Below are positions 37,380-50,705 of a DNA stretch of 64,000 bases, piece by piece. Origin of the DNA: Parus major (Eukaryota; Chordata; Aves; Passeriformes; Paridae); the NCBI RefSeq assembly GCF_001522545.3, contig NC_031776.1:32564709-32628708 (forward strand), in the 5' to 3' direction. How positions within the stretch are numbered: the stretch's first letter is position 1; the number at the start of each line of letters is the position of its first letter. The notes under the pieces were generated by a model. It did not search any database. It worked only from the letters and a program-made list of their open reading frames with translations, and was not told the DNA's origin. The position numbers were made by a program, and so were the translations under genes.

Positions 37380-40300
37380 CTTGTTGTTTGTTTGTTTTTC
37401 CAATTACAAGCAATAGTATCTAAGTTCACAGTGGGTATCACAGGAACATTAAAATAGATCATTCTCTAAAGACTTGAGAAAATAGCAATGATTAAATGTT
37501 AAATATAAGTGCATGACCCTTTCAGGGTAGTTCAAGCCAGCTTCATCAATAAATAGCATTGTAGAGAAAGATGAGTCTCACAGCATCCTCAAAAGGAACT
37601 GAAAATGATGGGAAAACTTCAGGCAAAATCACACAGCAATGGCATCAGGGTGCATAGAAATGCACATTTCTGCACACTAAATATTCTCCTTGCAACCTTC
37701 CATCTGGGCTTCTCCTGTGGGGGTAAATTTATTCCAATAATGTCCAATCCTCTATTTAGGGATCTGTAATGTCAAGGCAGCCTGAAACACGAATTCACAC
37801 TGAGACAAAAGCCCAGAAGAACATTCACAGGTGTGTGCCTCCACTCAGCTTCACCAATGAACACAAAAGCCCAGAATTTGCAGAAGTTCTGGGTCTAGCA
37901 TAAAATACTTTTTTAGTTTTTGTTTATTTTTACTTTTGTTTCCTCCTACCCTGTTAGCTGGCTGCCCTCCCTCAGGGTGGGATGCTCAGGTGGGAGAGGT
38001 TTGGGTCTGTGTGCTGAAGAGGACAACACATATTTGGAAGTGATCCACAGAAAATCCTCGGGTTGATTCCTAAATTCTCTCAAATATTTAACTAATAGCC
38101 TTGAAGAGAAAAGTGGCCACCTTGTTTAACCCTCTTTAACCCTCAGCTGGGCTGTGTTAGCTGGCAAGTAACAGTGTCTAAAATGCCAAGAGGAAGGGGA
38201 AAATAGAGAAACACAAAGACAGGGGTAACAGAGACATAAAAGCACCTCTGTCAGTGATGAATCAGTAGCTTTGGTTTGCATGGGAGGTAGGACTGGAGCC
38301 TTCCAGGTCCCTGCTGGGGGTTTGAAGGGTGATGGTGTCCAGGGACTCCTCAGAGACCAAGCACTGCCTGTCCCCAGGATAAGGCTGGAGGGGAGGAGAG
38401 CAGCTCAGATATGTCACCTCCAGATTTGTAGCTGCTTCTGGCTAAAGCAGCAGAGAAATATATCCCCTTCCCTTCCAGAAACTCTCCAAGGATCCACAAC
38501 AGTAAAATTAGAAAGCTCTAACCTAACATTTATAAAGAGGAATATAAAAGTGGAATAAAAAAGTGGAATAAAAAAATATTGTGCTGGTGGGTAAGCAGTT
38601 GGTTAAATCAGGCAGGAAAGCCAGGAAAATGCCATCCCACATGAAGAAGTGCAGCCAGGAGGACACAGCAGAGGGAGGGAGGAGTGTGGAGCTCTGAAGT
38701 GGCCATGAGGGAGCACAGGCTGCTTGCCTGGGGTGCTGCAGCAGCCTGCAGGCTTGGGCAGGGCATCCATGCCTTGGGCATGCTCCAGGGAAAGGGAGAA
38801 GGGAGTGAAGGACATGGTTATGGGTCTTCAGCCAGGGCAGGGAGGAAAAAGTGGCAAGACCAAAAACAGTTTTGGAGAAATTGGCAACCTCTCAGGTGCA
38901 CTCAGAGCTGACACTGCATTACTGCTCTGGAGCTCCCCAGCAGGAGGTGACTTTCAGAGAGCTGCAGTAACCCCAGGAGAAGGTTGGGCTGGTGAGGATC
39001 AGCCCCAGGAGTGCCCTCCAGGAGAGCAGCAAAGAAATTCAGGCCACAGCTTCCCCCCTTGCCCAAGGAGCTGGGAGAAGTGGCAGTGCAGGAAAGTTGT
39101 GCTGGACTTTAATGAGGCTGCCTGTGGGCGAATGTGAAAGGAATAAGAGACAGCTGATGGAAACTAATCACTGCCTGAAAGAGTTCAGTACAGATGTGTT
39201 TAAGACACAGTTATGAAAGACAGGATTGAACATCTCCTCCAATAAAAGCTGTGTCGAATGACAGCCAAGGCCGACGCAGTTAATTAAAGCACAGCACTGA
39301 GACACTCATGTATAGAAAGCAATAAACAGCTTTTGCAGTTGATTAAACAGTGAAGGCTGGGGCTTTTAAATTGGCACAGGAGATATTTGCTGTAAGCACA
39401 CCTCAGAGTCACAGGTATTATTGCTCCAAAAAGGACAGTTTGCTCGGCTTACCTTCCCCACAGCAGGAGCAGCAAGTGCATGGACACAGGCAGACGAATT
39501 TTCTCCTCAGCAAAGGTGGCTGTGGTCATGAGGGAGGTTGGGGAGAGGTTTCTGTGTGGAGCAGAGATCAGCTGAGCCTCCAAAAGTGGCTGAAATACTT
39601 GATAACAGAACACTCATTCTGTGGCAGTTTATCTTTTCCTCTTCCATTTCACAAATGCCCCTGTTGGTTTTTAGACACACAGACGCCGTTCCAGAGCTGA
39701 AAATTACTCTGGCTGTGAGAGCACCTGCCTTCCTCAGCTTGCAGCTTCCAGCCATGCCTGCCAGCAGCAGCCAGACGTGCTGTGTGACACTCGGGGTACA
39801 CACACAGCAGCAAAGTGCCTCACCCCAACTTATTTTTATAGACAAAGGAAGAACAATAGCAAAGCCAGAGGCGCATTGCATGAGTTTCACAATGCCCTGC
39901 CGTCAAAAACAGCCTCCTGCAGCCTTTATTCCTGAGCCAAGAGTTTTACAGAACAATTTACTGGGGCCATGGGGAGCTAAAGCTGGGAGTGGGTGAATAT
40001 TTTGCTTTCCACCTCGCTGGTTCATTAAGCACAATTAACCCTGTACTTGAGTGTGCCGCCAGCTGTGCCTTCCCACTGCTCTATCCTCTGCTGTGCCACA
40101 CCCACCAGCAGCCCAGAATTTGTGATCACAGCTCACGTTGGTCCTGGAGAGTCCCACACTTACAGAATATTTGTGTGGATAAGGCATACACAGCCCAGGT
40201 GAAAAAGGGTAAGGTGGTGAGGCAAAATATTTGTTGTGAAATTCACTTTTCTGTTGAGTGGCAACACCACGTTTCCCAGCTGTATCTACATGATACAGTG

Positions 40301-43296
40301 TAGGAAATTCAATCAGAGGAATTCTACTTGAAATAGCAGCTGAGAACTGTAAATAATATAATTAATATAATATTGTAGTGCGATGTAATGCAGGGCAAGG
40401 TGCATACAGGTGTTGGTTGACAGCAAACAAAGAGAAGATGCTGGATACAGGGGCTAATTGGCAATGCTAATTATCTCTCATGAATGGATAACATATATAA
40501 AACATCATTGTTTTTATAGGATCCTGAATGCAGAAGGAAGATAAAACCATCAGGTTATGCCAGGAGGAGCAAAAGGCCAGGATGGATTCCAAGGAAGGGA
40601 CACAGGTGCTGCTTTCAGCCCAGGTTCTCCAGGCTCAGGAACCAAGAAGGGCTCCCTGTCCATTCTGCACTGAACTTTAAAGTGCAGAGAAAAGCAGGAG
40701 CTCAAAATGAGTTTCAGTAGTGAAGCTGCACTTTACTTTTCATAACAATGGATTTTTTAAAAGGTATGTCAAAGGGAATTGAATTTGGGTCCATGAATAC
40801 AGCAGTAAGTGATGTAACTCAAGTTAATTACATTCTCTCTGGCTCCCAAGACCTGGATTTTTCCTTCTTCCAGCAGATATACTCTATATATTGTAGTCCT
40901 GGTTAAAATCTAAGTGTTCGCTTTAGATCGAGGTGCTTTCCTAGTGAAATATACTGAATACATTTTGAATTTATAAAATACTCTCATAAGCAAAAACTGT
41001 TGAGAGTGAAGATGGGAAGGTAGAGACCGTATGAATCAGTTTGTAAACCTTTTCTGTGAAATTCTGGTGTATGTGTAGGAGTGCCCCTGTCCAAGCCCAG
41101 CCTGTGCTCCAGGGGCTGGGGCATTGACAACCTCTACCCTTTGGCCAATACTTTCTATAACAAAAAAAAGCTCAATCAATGCATGAAAGAGCCCCTGGGA
41201 CCAGGAAATGTCCAAATTTACTTGCAGAGTTAAATCATGGAATGTCCTGAGGTGTACATTGGGAAAACAAGGTTTTCTCCAGGCTTTGTGGAGAAGATGG
41301 TGCTGCTCTGACAGAGTGATGGTTCTTATTTCTTTTTGGCCTTTGGCCTGTGACTATCATTTCACATCCAGATGCCCATCAGCAGTGTCCAAACAATGTT
41401 CATTGCAGTGACATTATTGTTATTGTTGTTGAAAAATGAAAGCAAACAAGGGGCCTGGACATATCCATAGGGCAACAGGGTTTTACAAGCACTTTAAAAT
41501 ACACAATTTTTCAAATTTTTCACTTGAGTACTCTCAATAGCAATACTGTGTGTTCTTACATGGGTTTCAGCCTGCAGATTTATGCTCTAGTGTGAACTAC
41601 ATTGCTACCTTCAGCTGTAAACTTGGTTCAGGGGAAAAAAAAACAAACTCATATTCCCTGACTGCACAGTGAACCTAAAAAAAAATCCTGTCATTAAGAA
41701 GCAGGTTTGCTACACGGAATTTTGAACAGCCTTTAATTTCCGCTGTACATTCCCTCACATACTGCACGAAAGAAAACATCCAGAGAAGGGATTTTAAATT
41801 CTAGAGCATAAAGAAACTGATTTAATCATCTTAAAGCATGTTGATAAAATAGTTAAGTAGATTAGATTGAAATTCAGCAGTTGTAATGCTTCGTGAGTAA
41901 AGCTGTTTAGTCCCCATGAGAGTGGCATTTTTTTTGCCATCATCTAAGGAAAGCAGTGGACACCGAATACATGTTACCTCACAATAAATCCACTGCTCCT
42001 GGCAAACTTGGAATTCAGAGCACTCATAAAGAGCAGGTTATGTAAATATCCATTTCCTATTAGAAATTTAATTATATGAGACCATACCATGAAAATCAGA
42101 AATTGTCTTCCTGCCCATGTACCTGGACTTTAGAAGACATCCATGTGTTTCTGCAGCACAATAGTCTCAAATATTCTGAAATTCCTAAAAATTCCTAAAA
42201 CCCAGTGTCACCACATCTCACACTGATATGAAAAACACTTACAAAAGTGATTTTGATATTCAAATAGGAAGCTAAACAGCACCATGAGCAGAATCAAGTA
42301 AAGCAAATCCATCTCTGTGGTGGTTGCTGCCAAGTTCCCCCCAGCTTAGCAAGCAGAACAGGTATACAGAACTCTTAAAGGCAATCAAAACTGAAATTAC
42401 AGGGGGAAAAAGATGTAGGATAATACAGCACATTGCTTTGCAAGGTTGCTCTAGGTTAGGTCAGGCAGAGTTTTCAATGGAAACAAAAAATGTCTATGCA
42501 ATGACAGCAAAGAAAACTGAAGTAGGAGATGCCCTTATTATCATAAGTGTCCATTTCCCTCTGTATCCTTTAGAAATATAATTTTTCATGAACCTCACTA
42601 TTTTGTAAGGTTATCATGAGCCCTGAGGGAAGCAAACCGGTCCAGCCAAGCTGGCTGAGATGTCCATCCTCTGGAGGCCGTGAGTCTGGTGCCCAGAGGA
42701 GGTCAGCACAGAGTGGAGCTGAGAGAGAATTCAAGAGCCATCAGGAGGAGAAATGGCAGAGTTTCAATTCCTCGGGGCCAGAGAGCCTGGTGGCAAGGGT
42801 GAAGAGCGAGAGGAGGAAGCTGGAGTGCAAGTTAAGGGCTGCTGAAACCAGCTGGAGAGAAAATGGGTGTGATAATTTGCACAGAACAGACCCAATGCCT
42901 TGTGTGACTGCAGCCTTTACAGAGCATTTTTCTGCCTTCCATGAAGGAGGTGTGGGGTCAGGCCCTTCCTAGGACTGCTCTCTGGTGTTCACTTCTCTTG
43001 CCTTCTTTTCTGTTTTGTGAAATCTTATTTTTAGCAGCCAATAATGCTGAAGGGGTAGGTAAGAGGAATCTCAAACAGCAAAAATTCCCACCTCACTCGA
43101 GCACCTGGGAACACGGCAAGATATCAGCTATTTGAAGTGTCATCCTGGAGAAAGTCTCTTCTTCATTCTCCCAGCACAGACCTTCCTTCAGCCCAACAAA
43201 GCTCAGAGGTTTCTCCAGCAGAAATAATTCAGAATGTTTGTAGGCACAGATCTTGCTCTTATAGACAAAATGAAATCAGCTACATTGGCTACATTA

Positions 43297-43355
43297 TCAT
43301 AGAACCATAGAACCAGGGCTCAAAGTAACCCACAGGGCTCAAGTCCAACTTCTTA
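43297..43355 (-). mobile_element. CR1 LINE remnant
   Basis: The plus strand reads ATCATAGAACCATAGAACCA and then AACCCACAGGGCTCAAGTCC before AACTTC. The doubled ATAGAA terminal repeats and the ACCCACAGGG...AAGTCCAACT core match the reverse complement of a CR1 tail. It is short and diverged. Confidence 0.75.
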
Positions 43356-43973
43356 GATACATTAAATGTCATCTGCAGGACTCTCTGATGCCCAGAATTT
43401 TGCAGAGGTATTCATACAGCCTTGTTTGTTTGGAGTTTTTCTCTGCTGAAATATGAAGATATCTGCTCACAGTACCAATCCAGTTTGGGGGTTAGTCCCT
43501 TACAGATCGTGCCTGGCATCAGCAAAGGATCAGTGCATGTCTTCACTTACAGAACAAGATTTACAAGCAATGAAGGGACAACTCAGAGCTCTGTGTTCTC
43601 TTGGACTGCAGTAAGAAAACAGAAAGCAAAGAGTCTGCATGAGTCCCTCGCTCCTCAGGTATCACTCACAGACCTGAGGTGCAGTGAAAGAGGAAAACAA
43701 GACTCCTGTGGCCTTTTCTGCCCCACAGCCTGGCTGGAGATGACATTCCAGCAGGATCCTCCGTGCTTGGGAGGTGTAGAGCAGGTCCAAGATGCGCTCA
43801 CCACAACAGGGTCGTCTCTCCTTCCTCTTAACTCTTCCCTTTCTTAAGGGCTCTGTAAAGTGGGAGAGTTTGTCTGTGATGGGTGGGACAAGCAGCTTTA
43901 AACTTCACCAGTGGAAACTGAGACATATGCATGATCAAAACAAAAACATAAAAAAATAAGGACAGCAAGTGCT

Positions 43974-44043
43974 GAAATTGGTGGTTTAAGGACATTGCTG
44001 TCACTCTTGAAATTGGCTGTTTAAGGACTTTGCTGTCACTCTT
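43974..44043. repeat. Tandem duplication, two 35-nt units
   Basis: Units 43974-44008 and 44009-44043 both begin GAAATTGG and end GCTGTCACTCTT. They differ at a few positions, so the duplication is not very recent. Confidence 0.95.
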
Positions 44044-44736
44044 CAGAAATTCTGGAGAAATGCCTATGGAGGCTGGCTGAGCTCTAGCTAAATGTGGAGA
44101 GGCCAGTAAGACCCCCAAGGTACTGTCAAGCCCTGTGATTCTGTATTTGTTATTGTTAATTAAGTAGTTCCCTCCCTCGGTGCTGTCCACAGGGTTCCTG
44201 TCATCGGTAATGAGTATTATTCCATTTTTCTGTCATTCAAATCTTCCAAAACACCAGAAGCTTTTAAACTGTAATTCAAACTCTAAAATTGCAGGAAGAA
44301 TAGATAAAAGGAATAGCTCTGTACAAAGGTCTCTATTTCATATTATCTGTACCCATGGAAATCCAGTTAATTTCCCTGACTTTTTTCAACCTGCTAGGGA
44401 GTAGGAAGTAAAAAACCCTATGAAAATATTAAAGAATTAAAATTTTATTTGGGTACTTTGGAATAGAAGTAATGAAGGGTTGAAAACAATCTAAGAAATA
44501 AGAGGCTTCCAGTAACTGAGTCCTACAGACTTTGGATACACATAACATCTATTGAGATAGATACTCTGAAATATCTGAAAACAAGAATATAAAGGATCCT
44601 ATCAGATATATAAGGTGTTTTACTGGCTAGACTAATTTCCCATAGCTTCCTGTGAGGAGTTATTATCCCGGACTTTGAAACCCTCAAACCCAGCTAAGGG
44701 AAAATTGAAAAAGAATTATTTCTTCATAATATCCAC

Positions 44737-44783
44737 ATTTAAAATACACCACGTTTTTAAAATACACCATTTAAAATACACCA
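44737..44783. repeat. Three copies of a 15-nt AT-rich unit
   Basis: The unit ATTTAAAATACACCA occurs at 44737-44751, 44755-44769 (first base changed) and 44769-44783. Confidence 0.93.
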
Positions 44784-46108
44784 GTTGAAACAAACAATAC
44801 CCCCACAAATCACGTCTCACTATTTCTCCTTTTTTTATCATTTCTTTTTTATTTTAGGTAACTTACATGTAGCTTTCCAGGGACCTCTTGGAATCTTCAC
44901 CATTTTGCTCCACACCTCTTAAGCAGCACCTCTGGAGACAGTTCCATCTCTCAGTGCTTGTTCACCGAGCCAGGCAGATTTTGTGAGTTCCCCAAAGGCT
45001 TGTCCCACATCTAATCTTGCTCTCTTGCCACTATAAGACTATGTAGGTGTTTTCCTTAATTAAGAAGGGCCTCATTTCCCTTCCTCTGAGACACAACTGT
45101 TCCTGTATTGGGTCAAGAAGCATCTCCTCTTCTGATGGACTAATTAACTGCTCCGTGTCCCAGGGAAGGCTCCCTGTCCCCTCCCCTTCAGAGAGTCACC
45201 GAGATCCTCTCAGGGTGAATTTTTCAATGAAATTTCCTATTTTACACCAAGCTGTACAAATAAGCACACTTGACCCAGCTCTGCAGTGGAGTTTCAGTGT
45301 TCACAGGTTATTGTCTGTTCCTGGCTGACATGGAAGCAATTAACCTCCCCAGGGTGACCTCGAGGTGACTGACCTCAGCATTTTTCTCTTTGGTGGACTG
45401 TAACAATTGTTCTGATATTAATGATGTCGACAAAAATAGGATGTGATACAGTAATATGTGACAAGATCCAGGTTGTCATACGGTATTTATGGGATATGGC
45501 TATTTAAACAGACAACATGATTGCTGCTTTAGAATTACATTTTCATTATGGTAAATGATTTGCTCTTTCATTAACTGCTAATGTGCTTGTTAACTTAAAT
45601 TATTTTATTCCTTCATTAAAATATTAACTAAAAAAATCTTTCTAAAAGTCTACTTTTAAAAGATATATGAAAAGAAAATTTCTTTAAGATATTTCAAATA
45701 TTGAGATGTTAGCTACATTTTAAAGCACTTATAGCAGTAGACACAAATTGTAATGGATGGATGAACTTTTTAGCACAAAAAAGAGGTTTTCCCTGCTGGT
45801 TATAGACCCTTAAAAGTAATTTAATATTGTTTCTTACAGTTTTGATATTTCTTAAAGAAGGACACTCTTGTCAAGTCAGATGTGCTTAATTAGGACTTTT
45901 TTCAGTGACAAGAGATGCTGTTCAGTCCTTCCAGACTTATTAAATTTAAAACAAAACACATGAGTGCTGTCAATTAGTTTGCCAGATATTCTTAAATCTG
46001 GGTAGACTTTGGTTAGAATTACAGACAACTGGAACTGTCCAGCGTGATTCAGTCTGGGAAATAACCAGCAAAGAATTTTGTTGGTCTGAAGAAGTGGGGC
46101 CAAACCCA

Positions 46109-46125
46109 GTGGTGGTGGTGGTGGT
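46109..46125. repeat. (GTG)n trinucleotide repeat
   Basis: About five to six GTG/GGT units are visible in succession. Confidence 0.9.
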
Positions 46126-47576
46126 CCTTCAGTGGGACACAGTGATGTGTAATCCCTGTTTCCCTCCCAGTCTCTCCTGCCTTGCTTTCCAGCTGCTGCC
46201 ACCCTACTCAGGGATTACTCTCAGCTCTTCCACTTGCTGTGTCCCCGTGCCCTTGCATATTTAATCATAATTGGAAGTCAAGTGACTTTTACGAGACGTG
46301 AATGTTAATTACCTTTCAAATTGCTGGAGAGGGTACTTTGTCTGGAGTCCCTCTGATTGTGGTAATTAATTAGTTGTGTGAGGTCAGCCTCCTGTCTCGC
46401 ACAGTTCACTGAACAGCGTCTTTTCAAATATTTATAAAGATGTTTTAGTACCTATCACTGAAAGCTGCATTAATGTTTTAATTTAAGCAGAGAAAAGCAC
46501 AACTTAATCCTGTCAGAAACAACTGTGGTAGTAGATATACATAGTAGCAATCTCAAATTATGTTTTATTATGTCTTAATTTATTCGTGTTCGTTAAAAAT
46601 AGGGGAGAAATATATCTGATTCTGCATTGTAGGAATCGAACTACAAAAAATGAACTAAAGCTAAAAGAGTAGAAAAATTTACGTTTAAGTACTTTTCAGG
46701 GCAGTGAACTACTAGGAATTCAGGAATTTCAAGATGATTAAAATAGCTGAATATATGCAGAAAATAATCACAGATCTTCCACAAAGGCTTAACATCTTCT
46801 GAGAGGTGTCAGATAAGACACATCAGAGCAGAACAAGGTCTGAACCCAATCATGCACACGCAGACAAATCCCAAAGAAAGTCTCTCTCTCTTTATGACAG
46901 ATGGATTTTCAAACTGCCTTTTGAGCTCCAAAGCCCTCCAGGTTTGATGAGTTTTGTTTGTACCACCAGAGCTCACCACAGCCAGTGGAAGAGACACCAA
47001 AAGTCCATGGGATCTCCAGCCTGGGGGAGCAGGAGCTGCTCACCAGCCTTGGGGAGCTCACACACCGCCTTTATTGCACAGTGACTCAGCTTCTGCTCTA
47101 CAAAGAACCCTGGTACAGTCTTACTAGATAAAAGAAGTTCCAGTGACTGTCAGGCTCTAACTGGAATATTGTGACTCCTGAAATAAAGACAGATATGCAG
47201 CATTGCTAATCCAACAAATCTGATCACTGGAGAATGCACTGGACACCTTTAAACTGCCTGGTTCTACTCCCCAGTGCACTCCTCCTGCTCTGAAAAGCAG
47301 CAGATAAGACAAGACTTTTTAAATTGAACGTTTACAGGTGTACACAGAAGTTCAGGATATGCACATACTCCACTTTTGTGTCAGGCAGGAGAAAAGAGAT
47401 GTCCAGAATTACAGACTTACCTGGAGAAGGACAACCTTAACCTTACACATAAACCAGACCACTCATCTCATCTCGTTTTATTCTTCCTGAAGCTCATCTC
47501 TCCTGATGTATTATTGTAAGACATGGCAGACCACCTCCCAGTATGTGGGAGTATTACTTGTACATTCCTTTCTTTC

Positions 47577-47616
47577 CCTTTTAAAAAGAAAATTTTCCTT
47601 TTTTAAAAAGAAAATT
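47577..47616. repeat. Short tandem duplication
   Basis: TTTTAAAAAGAAAATT occurs at 47579-47594 and 47601-47616, each preceded by CC plus T residues. Confidence 0.93.
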
Positions 47617-50398
47617 CTTAATGGACCTTTAACACCTCAAAATAACAGCATAACTAGAGCTGCCATACTTACATTTCTGTAATCACTTCCTGATTTGCCA
47701 AGAAGTTAATCTCACATTTCACTGTGTGTGCAGCATTTCTGTTGGGCAGCTCTGAGGATACCTGGCCACACTCTGAATTTGTGGGGGAAAGGCAATGTGT
47801 GATGTCCACAGCACAGCGTGGGGGCTGAGCTGGAAGGCAGAAAGCTCCCCCTGATGCTCCCTGCTGCAGTTTTGCTGTCACTGCTCTCACACCCAGCAAC
47901 TTTGTGCTCTCCAGAGCTTCATTCCTGCTTTTCTGTTAGACCAGGGCTCCACCTCATGGGATTCCCCAAAGCTCAGAGTCCTCAATGGAATTAAACCTGT
48001 GTCTAACATTGGCTGCTGCTCTTTGGACAGAACAAGTCCATCGTGGCTGCTGCCCTGGTTTGGGTGGCACAGAGCCACTCACACACACACAGGGCACAGA
48101 TCTAAACATCACCAGGTGGAACCCATTCCCCAAGGCTCAAGTGCAATCCTTGCCACCCCCTTCAGCTGTTGAGGTGCTTGGACACTCACTTGTTGAGGAG
48201 ATCATCTCTTCAGCAAGTGTTCTCATGAATCTGCTCAGACTTACTCTGTCACTAACAAATATCAGCCACTGACTCGTGGCACAGAATGCTGCCTGTGCAT
48301 TACCACGTTACAGTGAGAAACTGTTGGAATACACAGCTTGTTTCCTGAAATCTTCATAGGTGCCAACTCTTGTAACATTCAAAATTGTTTATTTAAGAAA
48401 TATTTTAAGAAAAAGTCAGTGGCCAACTTCTATATTTTTTTTTTCTCTCCAGCATGAACTGATACTTTAAAAGAGCTTTAGCAGTAATCCTAAATTAATA
48501 TTTCATTTGAGTTTCCATGGTAGTTTCAGCCCTTCCTTTCTATTCACCTGTGAAAATTATTTTTAACTCAGAGTAACTACAGATGAGTTCTGATACTATA
48601 CACATTGTGTATATCTACATATTGTGGTATTTTAAAGCTATTGTTTTTTTACCAAAAATGGATCATTAGTAGGCTGAGTAGCAGCAGTGGAGGTCATCAA
48701 TATCATTATCTTCATTGCAGGGAAAACTCATTGAACATCCTTTGAGGCCAGCAGACAGTTCCCTCTATACAAGTTTGACTTTGAACATCACAGTCAGAGA
48801 TCATGAGAGGCACAACACGTACCAAGTGATGTGCAGCTGGCACGGGGAAGAAAAAGGATTCCTTGTGCTTTTTTCTTCCTTTTTGTCACCTTAAAATATG
48901 GGCACTGAATGAGAAACCCTTGCTTCCATGAGGTCTGTATTTCACATGTGGGGATGGTAAGCACGATGAATTAGTGACCTAGGATGACAAATTATCCTTC
49001 CCTCCATCAGCCATCCTTCTGTCCAGCTAAGACTTGAAAAATTCCAAATGCCTCAGTACTTTTGCAGAGATACCCAGGGTTGGACAGAAAAGATTCATTG
49101 TTGGTCTGCTTGTTCCACATGAAAAATTTCTTCACTTTTAAAGCTGACAACCCTGAGGACCTTTTATCGTCACTGACATTGCTTCCCTACATCATCTTCT
49201 CATCCTCCAAAAAGGGGATGTATGAGAAGATACTTGTTTCTATCCTGATACATTAGGCACTTTCACAGATTTTCTGAAATGTTTACACAAATTCAGTTAA
49301 AATCTGTGACTGCACTGATTCTGATAAAAATAAGACAATTGCAGCTACATTTGGAGTTTCTCAGCAATCTCACTGCTAGGAAATAGACTGAAGTAGGAGT
49401 TTTAAAGGTATTCTACTACAGAGCTTTCCTTCTGCAAACATCAAACAGCATGACTGTCTGGGAAATAAGAAACAATTAGAATATGCACATCAAAATACAT
49501 ATTCTCAAAATAAATACTCTCAAATCTGTTTCTTAGTGTGTTTATCAACAGGAGTGCATTGATGCTGGCAATCTCAATTGTGTGGAGTGACTAAGCAGAG
49601 TACCAGGAGCCTCACCCATCTCAATTTGTCATTTAGAATTTTGTCATCATTCAGAGTTTATGCAAACTCTTGTATAGACCAAGAGGCCCAATCACCAGGC
49701 AAAGACTCCACTGCACTATTATGTAAATAAACTAGAATACATTCTGTGGGGAAATAAAAAATCCATTAGACAGAACTATAAAATTTTCAACAAATCCTTT
49801 GTTTTTCATGTTTTGCATAGAGATTCTTCATTCAGCAAAGAATTTTAGAACCTAGTTTGTGATGGAGCATATCATGTCCCCTTCAAACTTAGATTTATTT
49901 TTTGTTGTCTTATGAATGAAAACGTGGGTATTCCTTGGCCTAAGAGCACAAAATCAATGAAAAGTTCCATTTCCATAAATAATTTTAACACCTCATATTG
50001 GAACCCACAGACAGCTTCTCATTGCTAAGCAAAATCACTAGTACTGTGGGAGAAAAATTTCACCTCCATGAATTCTGTGGAATAGTACAGAATTGGCATT
50101 TCACCTGAATGTTCACTGAACACAGGAAAGCAACCAGGAAAATCCTTACAGCTACACTCTGAAGAGACAGATACTTCCATCTGTCATGCAACCAATTTTT
50201 ATTTTTTTTTTTACTTCTAAGCTTGTGTCAACTTAAAAACACATTGAATCTGTGCCCTTAACAACAGCAAAAAGGCTGTGGGAATGTAAAAAAGTTAAAC
50301 ATTTTTCTTGTCCCTTGTAAAATTTTATAGAATTTCCTGCCAAAAAACCATTTCACTGAACTTATGGGGATGCACATCTAAGTAAGTGATCAGGTTCT

Positions 50399-50477
50399 CA
50401 ATCTTTCAGCCTCCAGCTTCTTGTTTGTGTTCTGCCCACCCACAGAACCTGGGGGTCCTGGGGCTGTTGAAAGATTG
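50399..50477. repeat. Nested inverted repeat
   Basis: CAATCTTTCA (50399-50408) pairs with TGAAAGATTG (50468-50477), with adjoining GCCTCC/GGGGCTG complementarity. Inside, GTTCTG and CAGAAC near 50429-50446 form a second short stem. Confidence 0.8.
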
Positions 50478-50699
50478 TGGAATCAGTTCCTGTGAGAACC
50501 TTGGTAAAGTCAAACCAGCAAACAAAACCCATTGTAGATTACTACACCTATGTGCAATTTAAAGATTATTGAGTATGGCAGTGGTAGGGCTCAGTATCTC
50601 CATCAAAATTCTGCCTACCTACTTATGACCTCATTGTGATCTAATATCAAATATTTAATAGCTCTACTTACATAGACTGTGCACTTATAAGGAAATAAA

Positions 50700-50705
50700 T
50701 TTATT
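50700..50705 (-). terminator. Alternative distal LRP1B poly(A) signal (AATAAA)
   Basis: TTTATT on the plus strand gives AATAAA on the coding strand about 2.36 kb past the stop codon, at the left edge of the AT-rich UTR-like stretch. A variant ATTAAA also occurs between the two at 51675-51680. Such hexamers are common by chance in DNA this AT-rich. Confidence 0.25.

Larger units (their letters stand above)
33311..43296. other. Intergenic desert including a GC-richer domain
   Basis: About 10 kb without recognised genes. Between roughly 34.3 and 40.2 kb the GC content is visibly higher, with many CAGC/GCTG and CCTCC words, and open frames become longer (up to 215 codons at 35613-36260 and 196 at 36250-36840, both minus) without matching any family. 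Possible conserved patches lie at 37080-37180 and 39240-39350. Simple tracts lie at 33941-33956, 34712-34738 and 37367-37379. Confidence 0.6.
43356..50690. other. Intergenic desert downstream of LRP1B
   Basis: About 7.3 kb without recognised genes between the last CR1 remnant and the LRP1B 3' UTR. It holds three small tandem duplications (listed separately), a (GGT)n tract, a CA tract at 48078-48091 and two conserved-looking patches at 45340-45610 and 46240-46500. A nested inverted repeat lies at 50399-50477. Confidence 0.6.

Noticed and set aside
41080..41170. Weak resemblance to the middle of a CR1 tail (CCAGGGGCTGGGGCATTGAC)
   Set aside because: Too short and without the diagnostic GGTTTGGGTTGGAAGG or terminal repeats.
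47418..47460. ACTTACCTGG, similar to the start of U1 snRNA
   Set aside because: The following bases do not match U1; only the short 5' motif is shared.
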